Part shown: piece after piece, positions 51,524-59,977 of the stretch
Layout: every line of letters starts with the position of its first letter
Position numbering within the stretch: the first letter of the stretch is position 1
From: JAMQKA01 sp043951865
GTDB lineage: Bacteria > Bacteroidota > Rhodothermia > Balneolales > Balneolaceae
Direction of reading: 5' to 3'
Length of the DNA: 64,000 bases
NCBI RefSeq assembly: GCF_043951865.1
Contig: NZ_JBINJF010000022.1
Coordinates: forward strand, 1 to 64,000
Translations under genes and position numbers: made by a program
Notes under the pieces: generated by a model
Told to the model about the DNA's origin: nothing
The model's database searches: none
What the model saw: the letters and a program-made list of their open reading frames with translations, nothing else

Positions 51524-53095
51524 ATGAGAAAATTATATAGATGGGTTAAACGTACCGTTTTTCCAATTTTTGCCTTATTAGTAGTTTCCGGCTGTAGCCC
51601 GGATGAAGGCACAGAAACAGAACCCGCCAAACCCAACATCATAATTATTTACGGGGATGATGTGGGGTACTACGATATCGGGGCCTACGGGACCGACATG
51701 ATTCCAACGCCCAATATCGACCAGTTAGTTGCTGACGGAATTCGATTTACCTCCGCCTACGCCACCTCCGCCACATGCACGCCCAGCCGCTACTCGCTGC
51801 TCACCGGGGAGTACTCGTTTCGAAATGAGCGGGCACAGATATTGCCCAGCGACGCCCCGCTGCTTATCGAGCCGGGCAGCCCTACCATCCCCTCGGTGTT
51901 AAAAGAATCCGGGTACCGAACCGCGGTAGTGGGAAAATGGCACCTCGGGCTGGGTGAGGGAGCCGTCGACTGGAACGGCGCCGTAAAACCAGGTCCGCTG
52001 GAGGTGGGATTCGACGAATCGTTTATCCTGCCGGCCACCAACGACCGTGTGCCCACGGTGCTGCTGGAGGGCCATCACGTGCAGGGATTATCGGAAGAGG
52101 ATGAACCGCTGCGCATCAGTTACGATGAAAAGGTCGGTGACCTGCCCACCGGTGAGTCACATCCCGATAAGCTGCATTACCCGGCCGATCCGCAGCATTC
52201 GGGCACCATCGTAAACGGCATCAGCCGTATCGGGTGGCAGACCGGCGGGCAGTCGGCCTGGTGGGACGACCAGCAGCTGGCACGGGTGTTTACCGAGCGA
52301 GCCCAAACGTTTGTAGAACAAAACAGGAAGAATCCCTTCTTCCTGTTTCTTTCGATGCACCAGAATCACGTGCCCCGCTGGCCGAACGAGCAGTTCGTCG
52401 GGGAAAGCAAGACCGGCTTGCGCGGCGATGCCGTGGTGGAGCTCGACTGGGTGGTGGGGCAGATCGTCCAAAAAATCGAAGAGATGGGGATTCGCGAAGA
52501 AACCCTGATCATTTTCACCAGTGACAACGGCCCGATTTTCGATGACGGGTACACCGACGGCTCCATCGGGGAGGCCAACGGGCACGATGCCAGCGGGCCG
52601 TTCCGGGGCGGCAAATACCACGCCTTTGAGGGAGGCACGCGCCTGCCGTTCATCGCCAGCTGGCCCGGCAGCATCGAAAAGGGTACGGTCTCCGATGCCA
52701 TCATCAGCCAGGTAGACCTGCTGGCTTCGCTTGCCGACCTGGCCGGTGTCCAACTCCCTGAAAACGAACATTTTGACAGCCGGAACCTGGCTCATACCCT
52801 GCTGGGACATACGAAGCAGGGCCGTGAATATGTCGTCCAGCAGGGAGCGGGCGGGGTGTTCGGCATCCGCAAAGGCCAGTGGAAGCTGATAGAATCCGAA
52901 GATAAGCCCCCCGAGTGGACCGAAACCAAGCACAACGAGCACCAGAACCCGCTGACAACCTCGCAGGTGGATGCCGGCAGGTACCTCTACAACCTGGGTG
53001 AAGATCCCGGTGAAACGAATGATCTGGCCGACCAGCACCCCGAAATTGTGAAAGAGCTGTCAAACCTGCTGCAGGAAATCCGCAGCGGTAAATAA
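51524..53095 (+). CDS. S1-family sulfatase lipoprotein
   Basis: About 523 residues; lipobox at LLVVSGCSPD. The active site is C-T-P-S-R in SATCTPSRYSLLTGEYS (C85 from this start); the Cys becomes formylglycine. Metal ligands are the Asp pair in IYGDDVGYYDIGAYG and D-N in FTSDNGPIFDDG. The K-W-H triad residue set VVGKWHLGLGEGAVDWNG is complete. The family resembles arylsulfatase A/GALNS types. It removes sulfate esters in the periplasm or at the surface. It ends before a perfect 14-bp hairpin and starts a run of three sulfatase genes. A longer N-terminus from 51470 is possible. Confidence 0.92.
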   Translation: MRKLYRWVKRTVFPIFALLVVSGCSPDEGTETEPAKPNIIIIYGDDVGYYDIGAYGTDMIPTPNIDQLVADGIRFTSAYATSATCTPSRYSLLTGEYSFRNERAQILPSDAPLLIEPGSPTIPSVLKESGYRTAVVGKWHLGLGEGAVDWNGAVKPGPLEVGFDESFILPATNDRVPTVLLEGHHVQGLSEEDEPLRISYDEKVGDLPTGESHPDKLHYPADPQHSGTIVNGISRIGWQTGGQSAWWDDQQLARVFTERAQTFVEQNRKNPFFLFLSMHQNHVPRWPNEQFVGESKTGLRGDAVVELDWVVGQIVQKIEEMGIREETLIIFTSDNGPIFDDGYTDGSIGEANGHDASGPFRGGKYHAFEGGTRLPFIASWPGSIEKGTVSDAIISQVDLLASLADLAGVQLPENEHFDSRNLAHTLLGHTKQGREYVVQQGAGGVFGIRKGQWKLIESEDKPPEWTETKHNEHQNPLTTSQVDAGRYLYNLGEDPGETNDLADQHPEIVKELSNLLQEIRSGK

Positions 53096-53108
53096 GGAGT
53101 TCCCCAAT

Positions 53109-53143
53109 ATTCGTCGGACGACTGTTTTTGTCGTCCGACGAAT
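53109..53143 (+). terminator. Strong hairpin between sulfatase genes
   Basis: A perfect 14-bp stem (ATTCGTCGGACGAC / GTCGTCCGACGAAT) with loop TGTTTTT, 13 bases after the sulfatase stop. No T tract follows, so it may stabilise the mRNA 3' end or stop transcription only partly. Confidence 0.6.
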
Positions 53144-53249
53144 GAACAAAGTTCAATTTGAAGATAATTTAAACCTTACAGACAGTAATTTTCAGGATTG
53201 AAGTTTTAACTAAAAACTGATCTGAATTAAAGCAAAGACAAGAATTCTA

Positions 53250-54722
53250 ATGAACGGGAAACGAAATATTTTTAAACTCTCCACGCTGGGAATTCTACTA
53301 ATTTGTTACAGTATTTCAGTTTGCGACCTGCATGCCCAAGCCCCGGGCCAGAGAGCCGATCAAACCCCAAATTTAATCATTATTTTCACCGATGACCAGG
53401 GCTATGGTGATCTCAGCTCCTACGGGCATCCGGAAATTGAAACCCCCAATATCGACCGCCTGGCGGAAGAGGGGATGAAGTTCACCGATTTTTATGTGCC
53501 GGCTCCCGTGTGTACGCCGTCGAGAGCAGCCCTGCTGACCGGTACCTATCCCAAGAGGGTGGGGCTGGCTCACCGGGTGCTCTTCCCCTACTCGAAGACC
53601 GGTCTGAATCCCGATGAAATAACCATTGCCGAGATGTTAAAAGATGAGGGATATGCCACTGCTGCCATCGGGAAGTGGCACCTTGGGCATTATGCCCCGT
53701 TCCTGCCCACCAACCAGGGATTTGATTACTATTTCGGAATCCCCTATTCCAACGACATGGGCGACGTGGACTACGACCGGTACAATATGGCGGAGGATTA
53801 CGTTTCGGGGCCGATTCCTGTGTATCGGAATGAGGAGGTTATAGAAGTGGATCCTGACCAGTCGCGGCTGACGCGAAGATACACCGATGAAGCGATCCGG
53901 TTCGTCACCGAAAATCGCGATCAGCCGTTCTTCCTGTACCTGCCGCACAGCATGCCCCACGTGCCGATTGCCGCCTCACGGCATTTCAGGGGGAAATCCG
54001 ATTACGGCACCTACGGTGATGCAATTGAGGAGATTGACTGGGGCGTCGGGGAGATTCTGGATCACCTGGAACATCTCGGGATTGCCCGGAATACGGTTGT
54101 GATGTTCGCCACTGACAACGGGGCCTCAGAGTGGGAAGGCCAGGGCGGTTGGGTCTGGACGCCGGAGTGGGATGGTCGTGTTACCCGCGGCACGCAAACC
54201 TACCGTTCGGGATCAAACGGACCGTTGCGGGGCGACAAAAACACCACCTGGGAGGGGGGCATGCGGGTGCCGTTTCTAATTAGATGGCCCGAACGTATAC
54301 CCGCAGGAGAAGTCTCTGGAGCACTGGTCACAAGCATGGACATTCTGCCAACCATCGCCGGTATTTTGGGAATCGAGCTACCGGCCGATCGCAAAATTGA
54401 CGGCTATGACATCTGGCCGATCCTCTCCGGCACCCAGAAAGATGAAAGTCCCTACCAGGCCTTTTACTACTACCGGGATGATCGACTGCAGGCGGTGCGT
54501 AGCGGCAGGTGGAAACTCCATGTGTACCGCCCCGATTCGGGCGCCACCGAAATGCTGTACAACCTGCAAACCGATATCGGGGAAACGACCGACGTCTCAG
54601 ATGAACACCCTGATGTCGTGGAGCGGCTGCAACGGCTGGCAGAAGAAGCCCGGCGGGATCTGGGCGATGCCGCCACCGGCCGGGAAGGCAGCAACGTGCG
54701 ACCGATCGGTAAAATTGAATAA
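53250..54722 (+). CDS. S1-family sulfatase, arylsulfatase A/GALNS-like
   Basis: 490 residues with a signal peptide (LGILLICYSISVCDLHAQ). Formylglycine motif C88-T-P-S-R in VPAPVCTPSRAALLTGTYP. Metal ligands are the Asp pair in FTDDQGYGDLSSYGHP and D-N in ATDNGASEW. IGKWHLGHYAPFLPTNQGFDYYFGIPYSNDMG is the typical lysine/histidine stretch of galactose- or GalNAc-type sulfatases. A C-terminal sub-domain (RSGRWKLHVYRPDSG, YNLQTDIGETTDVSDEHPDVVERL) closes the cleft. The sulfate position is unknown. It is part of a run of three sulfatases, each with its own short leader region. Confidence 0.93.
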   Translation: MNGKRNIFKLSTLGILLICYSISVCDLHAQAPGQRADQTPNLIIIFTDDQGYGDLSSYGHPEIETPNIDRLAEEGMKFTDFYVPAPVCTPSRAALLTGTYPKRVGLAHRVLFPYSKTGLNPDEITIAEMLKDEGYATAAIGKWHLGHYAPFLPTNQGFDYYFGIPYSNDMGDVDYDRYNMAEDYVSGPIPVYRNEEVIEVDPDQSRLTRRYTDEAIRFVTENRDQPFFLYLPHSMPHVPIAASRHFRGKSDYGTYGDAIEEIDWGVGEILDHLEHLGIARNTVVMFATDNGASEWEGQGGWVWTPEWDGRVTRGTQTYRSGSNGPLRGDKNTTWEGGMRVPFLIRWPERIPAGEVSGALVTSMDILPTIAGILGIELPADRKIDGYDIWPILSGTQKDESPYQAFYYYRDDRLQAVRSGRWKLHVYRPDSGATEMLYNLQTDIGETTDVSDEHPDVVERLQRLAEEARRDLGDAATGREGSNVRPIGKIE

Positions 54723-54756
54723 GAGGGGGCTTTGCAAACCCCTCACTTTAAAAGCT

Positions 54757-54857
54757 TGTCATTTTGAGTCCGCGATGTAATCTCCCTTTAGAGTCTCTGA
54801 CGGGAGATTGCCGCACCCCTGTTCGCTTCGCTTACTTAGGGGCTCGCAATGACAGCT
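54757..54857. repeat. Interspersed inverted repeat ('GTCATT...AATGACA')
   Basis: About 100 bases with ends AGCTTGTCATTTTGAG and CTCGCAATGACAGCT in inverted order, and an inner pair AATCTCCC / GGGAGATT. It lies between two sulfatase genes. Repeats of this kind are common in this and other phyla and encode nothing. Confidence 0.6.
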
Positions 54858-54956
54858 GGTTTTGCAAAGGCTCGGTAACAAAACTATTACCCGGCGTCCA
54901 TTTTCAGTTCGCGGTTAAAATTACTTTACATAAAGACGATAGATATCAGATCACAT

Positions 54957-56294
54957 ATGGAAAAAACATTTAAAATTTTAGCAATTCTGCTAATTCTTGT
55001 ATGGAGCCAGGCGATTCCTTGCATTGGGCAGTCTGAACCGCCAGAAAAACCCAATATACTGGTGATCATGCCTGATGATCTTGGCTGGCACGATGTAGGG
55101 TACCAGGGCTCATCCATTAAAACCCCGAATATCGACAAGCTGGCTCAATCGGGCCTGATCCTGGATCAGCACTACGTGATGCCCACCTGTACGCCTACGC
55201 GGGTGAGTTTGCTGACCGGTCGCTATGCCAGCCGTTACGGCGTTACCGGCCCGGATTACGGCGAGGTGATCGACCGTGGAGATCCCACGCTTGCGTCGCT
55301 GCTGTCACGATCCGGCTATTTCACCGCCATTGCCGGCAAGTGGCATCTAGGTTCACCACCACATACACCGCTGAAATACGGCCTTGATTCCAGCTACGGC
55401 TATTTTGACGGGCAGATCGACCCGTACACCCACAACTACAAGATGAAAACGAAGCTGACCAGCCGTAAGTCGTGGCACCGCAACGACGAGTACCTCGATG
55501 AGGAGGGCCATGCCACCGACCTGATTACCGATGAAGCGATCCGGATCATTGAGAAAGACCGGGAACAACCATTTTTCCTGTTTGTGGCGTACAGTGTTCC
55601 CCATTTTCCGCTCGATGAGCCGGAAAAATGGACCTCGAACTACGAGGATGTGCAGATGAGTCCCTCCCGAAAATGGTTCGCGGCCAGCGTGACCCACATG
55701 GATGACGGAATCGGCCAGATTATGGAGGCCCTGGAACGGACCGGCCAGCGTAAAAATACGCTCATTTTATTTGCAAGCGACAACGGAGGGCAGCACAGCT
55801 GGCACAGTGATACCGAGTACCGGGGTAGGTACGCCGACAAGCCGCACCGGGTACTGGGCAACAATTTTCCGCTGCGCGGCTGGAAGGGGGATCTCTACGA
55901 AGGCGGTATCCGCGTACCGGCGGTAGTTAACTGGCCGCGGGTATTTGAACCGGGCGTCGTCGAGGTGCCTCTCCATATTGCCGACTGGTTGCCGACTTTC
56001 CTGGCGCTGGCTGATGGCAGCGAACATGTCACCAACCGCGCTCTTGATGGAAAAAATATCTGGCCGGCTCTGACCGGGGAGGCCGAAGGTTATTCTGACC
56101 GAACGCTCTACTGGAAAACCGGCGGAGAATATGCCGTGCGGCAGGGCGACTGGAAACTGATTGTGCAACGCAATGACCAGGCAAAAGAGCTGTACAACCT
56201 GGCGGATGATTTCCGGGAGACCACGGACCTGAGCGATGAAGAGCCCGAAAAAGTGAACCAGATGCTGAATCTGCTGGGTACTCTGAAAAAGTAA
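54957..56294 (+). CDS. S1-family sulfatase, arylsulfatase B-like
   Basis: 445 residues with a signal peptide (ILAILLILVWSQAIPCIGQ). The formylglycine site is C78-T-P-T-R (VMPTCTPTRVSLLTGRY), so Thr stands where the others have Ser. Asp pair in MPDDLGWHDVGYQGS; D-N in ASDNGGQHSWHSDTEYRG; LRGWKGDLYEGGIRVPAVVNWP is the arylsulfatase B (GalNAc-4-sulfatase) type signature. The set VPHFPLDEPEKW supports the S1 fold. It is the last sulfatase of the run, followed 66 bases later by a PhoD gene. The exact sulfate position cannot be read from the sequence. Confidence 0.92.
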   Translation: MEKTFKILAILLILVWSQAIPCIGQSEPPEKPNILVIMPDDLGWHDVGYQGSSIKTPNIDKLAQSGLILDQHYVMPTCTPTRVSLLTGRYASRYGVTGPDYGEVIDRGDPTLASLLSRSGYFTAIAGKWHLGSPPHTPLKYGLDSSYGYFDGQIDPYTHNYKMKTKLTSRKSWHRNDEYLDEEGHATDLITDEAIRIIEKDREQPFFLFVAYSVPHFPLDEPEKWTSNYEDVQMSPSRKWFAASVTHMDDGIGQIMEALERTGQRKNTLILFASDNGGQHSWHSDTEYRGRYADKPHRVLGNNFPLRGWKGDLYEGGIRVPAVVNWPRVFEPGVVEVPLHIADWLPTFLALADGSEHVTNRALDGKNIWPALTGEAEGYSDRTLYWKTGGEYAVRQGDWKLIVQRNDQAKELYNLADDFRETTDLSDEEPEKVNQMLNLLGTLKK

Positions 56295-56360
56295 GACACC
56301 GTAAAACAATAGCGGTGATATAACGCGATAAATTTCAACTTATTAATACTATTTAATACT

Positions 56361-58130
56361 ATGATATTCATTTTTTCGAAACGCTGTGATCGATTGTATG
56401 TCAAAATAGGAATTGGTCTGTTGCTGGTTGGAGGGCTGTTCTTCTCACCCGTACAAGCTCAGCAGGCTGTATCGCCCTACGATTTCCCTTATGGATACCC
56501 AATGCCTGAATACCCTGTAGCGGGCGGTTCGCATCCGGCCATGGCTGGTGATTACTACGACAGCAAGCCGGATCCCCAACGAGAACTCAAACGCATCGGC
56601 CCATATGCGTTACGGTTGATACAGACCGACAGTGCCCGGGAAGCAGTTCGGTACACGGATTGGTATCGCCAGCACTACCCCAATTTATTGGACGGTGAAA
56701 TGTTATTCATGCGGACGGTGGCCCTGGCTCAACTGGGTCAACTCGATGAGGCCGCCGAGAGCATGGGAAAAGCCTTGGCTGAAACAAATATACCTCCACA
56801 GCAGTTTATTGCGGGACCGCGCCGCCTGCTGGCCCCACTGCATGATCATCCCGCATTCATAAAACTAAGGGAGGACATGAAAGGAACACTTGTTCATGGC
56901 CCGATGCTGGGAGCCATGACCGATCACAGCGTTAATGTATGGGTAAGAACCGTATCAGAGACCCCGGTCAGAGTGGTGATGAGCAGGTCTGAAGAGATGT
57001 CGGACCCGATCGTTACAGAACCCGTTATGAGTAAGGCTGACGATGATTATACGGCTGAAATATCCGTAGAGGGACTCCAGCCTGATACCCAATACTATTA
57101 CGAAGTCCAGGTGGGTCAGGAAAAACATCCAATACGCGCCGACCACCAGCAGTTTCGCACGTATCCGAAGCGAGATTACCCCGCGGCATTTCAGATGGTG
57201 TTCGGCGGATGCGCGGGATACGTCCCCCACAAAGAACGGATGTGGGATACGATTCGAAAGTTCACCCCACGGGCCTTTCTGACTCTTGGGGATAATGTCT
57301 ATATCGATGACCCGGAAAGTCCCGATCAAGCGCGATTCCATTATTATCGGCGCCAGTCAAGGCCGGAATTCCAGCGGTTGGTCGGATCCAGCCCGGTCTA
57401 TTCCATCTGGGACGATCATGATTTCGGGATGAACGACAGCTGGGGCGGTCCCAGGGAGGATCTGCCGTACTGGAAACCGATGGTGTGGGATATTTTTACC
57501 GAAAACTGGGTCAATCCGCCCTACGAAAGCGGTGATCGGCCGGGCGGATGGTACGATTTTACCATTGCAGACGTACAGTTCATCATGCTGGATACCCGCT
57601 ATTACCGCGAGGATGCCGGGCGCTTCGAGGGCCAAGGAGTTGAGAATCCCTCGATGCTGGGGCCTGAACAACTGGCATGGCTGAAAGAGACGCTCACAAA
57701 CTCCGATGCAACCTTTAAGGTATTGGTCTCTTCCATTCCTTGGCATTACGATGCCAAAGGCCAAGGCGACAACAAAGTGGACGGCTGGGCCGGGTTCCCC
57801 CATGAACGTGAAAAAATATTTTCATGGATTGATGCACATAATCTGGGAGGCGTGCTGTTGCTTTCCTCCGACCGGCATCGGTCAGATGCCTGGGTAACCG
57901 AGCGCGAGAATGGCTATGACCTGTACGAGTTTGGATCCGGCCAGTTTACCAACCAGCATACCCACCAGGTGCTGGACGGCGCCCTGTTTGGCTACAACGA
58001 GAAGCCCTCGTTCGGGGTATTGAATTTTGATACGGAAGCGGAAGACCCGTCGGTACAGTACCGCATTGTCGATATCGACGGGTTTATTCACCAGGAGTTG
58101 ACCGTAAAGCGCTCGGAGCTGGAATACTGA
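56361..58130 (+). CDS. PhoD-type alkaline phosphatase/phosphodiesterase with N-terminal helical extension
   Basis: 589 residues with a signal peptide (VKIGIGLLLVGGLFFSPVQAQQ). Residues about 70-165 form a TPR-like helical part (YALRLIQTDSAREAVRYTDWYRQHYP, MRTVALAQLGQLDEAAESMGKALAE), which is extra to the PhoD family. Then comes the PhoD N-terminal sandwich (about 175-270; VNVWVRTVSETPVRVVMSRS) and the metallophosphatase core: VFGGCAGY, LTLGDNVYIDDP (about 308), SIWDDHDFGMND (about 348), MLDTRYYR, SSIPWHYD and LLSSDRHRSDAW. It hydrolyses phosphate esters or diesters outside the cytoplasm with Ca/Fe in relatives. Why a phosphatase sits in this PUL is open: a phosphate-bearing glycan or phosphate gain are both possible. 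Confidence 0.88.
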   Translation: MIFIFSKRCDRLYVKIGIGLLLVGGLFFSPVQAQQAVSPYDFPYGYPMPEYPVAGGSHPAMAGDYYDSKPDPQRELKRIGPYALRLIQTDSAREAVRYTDWYRQHYPNLLDGEMLFMRTVALAQLGQLDEAAESMGKALAETNIPPQQFIAGPRRLLAPLHDHPAFIKLREDMKGTLVHGPMLGAMTDHSVNVWVRTVSETPVRVVMSRSEEMSDPIVTEPVMSKADDDYTAEISVEGLQPDTQYYYEVQVGQEKHPIRADHQQFRTYPKRDYPAAFQMVFGGCAGYVPHKERMWDTIRKFTPRAFLTLGDNVYIDDPESPDQARFHYYRRQSRPEFQRLVGSSPVYSIWDDHDFGMNDSWGGPREDLPYWKPMVWDIFTENWVNPPYESGDRPGGWYDFTIADVQFIMLDTRYYREDAGRFEGQGVENPSMLGPEQLAWLKETLTNSDATFKVLVSSIPWHYDAKGQGDNKVDGWAGFPHEREKIFSWIDAHNLGGVLLLSSDRHRSDAWVTERENGYDLYEFGSGQFTNQHTHQVLDGALFGYNEKPSFGVLNFDTEAEDPSVQYRIVDIDGFIHQELTVKRSELEY

Positions 58131-58502
58131 GACCCCATAAGTTCGCCACTGCGGATACATACTAGAGAGTATGAAGATGTTTAAACAGCTTGATCTATCC
58201 TTTGCGAATGGACCGTCCCTGAAGACCCAGTAAATGAGGAGGTTAGCCCTCCAGTGGGAGTGATTTCCATGCTGGAATAGACCGACAGTGATGCCCCAAT
58301 TGTATTCCTGGAGTAAACTGGACAGGCAAAGCTGGCCTAAGCCGATCAACAGATTTATTTTAGACAGGCTGTTAAAAAAGAAAAAAGGATGGAGAGTATG
58401 CTTTCGAAGCTATGAGCTAATATTAACCTGACAATTTATAATACTACTCCATTATTGTTACACCGAGAAGAATTTTCATTTTTTTTAAACTTTTTTTAGA
58501 GC
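58131..58502. other. Intergenic region at the PUL end
   Basis: There is no gene in about 370 bases between the PhoD stop and the tRNA terminator. No family is recognisable in any frame. It marks the right border of the plus-strand PUL. Confidence 0.45.
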
Positions 58503-58535
58503 AAAAAAAGCCCCTAACTCTTTGAAAGTCAGGGG
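58503..58535 (-). terminator. Rho-independent terminator of the tRNA-Asp locus
   Basis: On the minus strand CCCCTGAC, a 9-base loop and GTTAGGGG (one G-T pair) are followed by a C and seven T. It lies 11 bases beyond the 3' end of the tRNA fragment and fits a native tRNA terminator left on the chromosomal side. Confidence 0.8.
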
Positions 58536-58546
58536 TTTATGAGAAG

Positions 58547-58588
58547 CGATCCGGACGAGATTCGAACTCGCGACCTCCTGCGTGACAG
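58547..58588 (-). other. Attachment site: 3' part of tRNA-Asp (GTC), positions about 32-73
   Basis: The minus strand reads the anticodon loop CTGTCAC (anticodon GTC), the 3' anticodon stem GCAGG, variable AGGTC, the T-arm GCGAG-TTCGAAT-CTCGT, then CCGGATC and discriminator G, with no encoded CCA. The 5' half of the tRNA (acceptor, D-arm, 5' anticodon stem) is absent; AT-rich sequence follows instead. Such a 3' tRNA piece next to a P4-type integrase is the normal core of an integration site. The intact tRNA should be at the other end of the element. Confidence 0.85.
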
Positions 58589-58606
58589 CAATTAAAATAG
58601 AATTTT

Positions 58607-58645
58607 CGTAAGTTATAAAAGCCTACCAAGACTTACGTAAGTTAT
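58607..58645. promoter_or_regulatory. Direct repeats and palindrome next to the attachment core
   Basis: CGTAAGTTAT occurs at 58607-58616 and 58636-58645. The second is part of a perfect 12-bp palindrome ACTTACGTAAGT (58631-58642). Repeated short sites beside the core are expected for arm-type integrase or excisionase binding, but they could also regulate the integrase gene 117 bases downstream. Confidence 0.45.
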
Positions 58646-58761
58646 TGTGTAGCAATGATTTAAAACTTTTATAAGTTTTCAGGAATTCTCTAAGATGCAT
58701 GCGGTCGTGTTACCCCGCTGTTACCCCGAGAATGGTATGTTAACTACTTCAAAAAAATGAA

Positions 58762-59971
58762 ATGGCTATTATAAATTTTAATTACCAGGCTTTAAAATCA
58801 TTAGAGTCACCAGATAAAAGAATAGAGGTATTTGATGAACGGGAAAATGGGTTGGGCTTGCGTGTCACTCCGGGTGGGACAAAAACATTTTTCTATCGAT
58901 ACCGGGTTAATAATAAGATCCGAAGATACACCATTGGCCAATTTGATAGCGTTGGAGTAAAGGATGCTCGCAATGTGGTATCCAGACTGCGGGTTATGGT
59001 GCTGGATGGGTTAGATCCCCAAGCTGAAAGACAGAAGAAAAAGAATATCAATGGGTTAAAAACTTTCTCGGACCTGGTTGAAGAGTTCAAAGAAAAGTAT
59101 CTGCCCACACTGAGGGAAAATACCCAGATAGAATACAATAGAATTATTGACAAGGAATTATTACCGGTATTCGGTAAACTTCCGGCCGTTAAAATTACAA
59201 AACATGAAATCGTTGAAATATTAGATAAGAAGGCCTACAAGGATGGCTCTCCTACCATGGCCAACCGGATAAGATCCCGGCTGTCTCGAATCTTTACCTT
59301 TGGCATGGAGCGAGGGCATGTAGAAGTGAATCCAATACAAAATGTATCTACCTATAAGCAAGGGGAATCCAAACGACATCGTTATTACAGTGAGGAGGAG
59401 ATTAGGAAACTGTGGGGATTCTTTGAGGATTGGGGAGAGCCGACACAGTCTGTATTACAAATGCTTTTGATCTGTGGCCAGCGAAAGACTGAAACGATGA
59501 AGATGAGATGGGCTGACATCCAGGGAGAAGTTTGGACTATTCCAGCTTCATTAGCAAAAAACAAGCACCCTCACGACGTGCCACTATCTCCAATGGCTTT
59601 AGAAATTATTGACAGGATGAAAAAGATAAATGGGAAAAGTGAATATGTGTTTGCCTCACCTCAGAATAAAAAAGCTCCCCTTGATTCCATGAGCCGGGTT
59701 CGTCAGGCCATACAGAATAACACTGAAGTTTCTGATTTTCGTCCTCATGATCTTCGGCGAACCGTTGCTACGTACATGGCAAAACTGGGAATTGAGCGCA
59801 CTGTTTTGGGTAAAATCCTTAATCATAAAGGATTGGCCGGTGATGGACAGGTAACAGCCATCTACGACAGGCACAGTTATATGGGGGGAAAAGCGTAAGG
59901 CCTTAAACCTGTGGGGCACAAATTTGCGAAAGATCCTGGATGAGGAAAATGAAAAAATAATCGTAGGATAA
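58762..59971 (+). CDS. int: P4-type tyrosine integrase with a frameshift near the C-terminus
   Basis: The open frame gives 378 residues and stops at 59898. The N-terminal arm-binding domain is of the DUF4102 type (LGLRVTPGGTKTFFYRYRVNN, YTIGQFDSVGVKDAR). The catalytic set is R241 (GQRKTE), K268, H329-x-x-R332 (HDLRR), H355 (LNHKG) and Y368 (IYDRHSY). The stop follows a run of six G (59883-59888). With one G fewer, the frame continues as SYMGEKRKALNLWGTNLRKIL to a stop at 59971, giving a normal 402-residue integrase that ends 6 bases before the next gene. Either a sequencing error or a real slip is present. It drives integration at tRNA-Asp. Confidence 0.85.
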
Positions 59972-59977
59972 ACAGGA

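Noticed and set aside
52157..53038. 293-codon minus-strand frame opposite the first of three sulfatases.
   Set aside because: Shadow frame of a high-GC gene without any motif.
58547..58588. The tRNA-Asp stretch considered as a complete tRNA gene.
   Set aside because: Only positions about 32-73 are present. The upstream half does not match a D-arm or acceptor strand.
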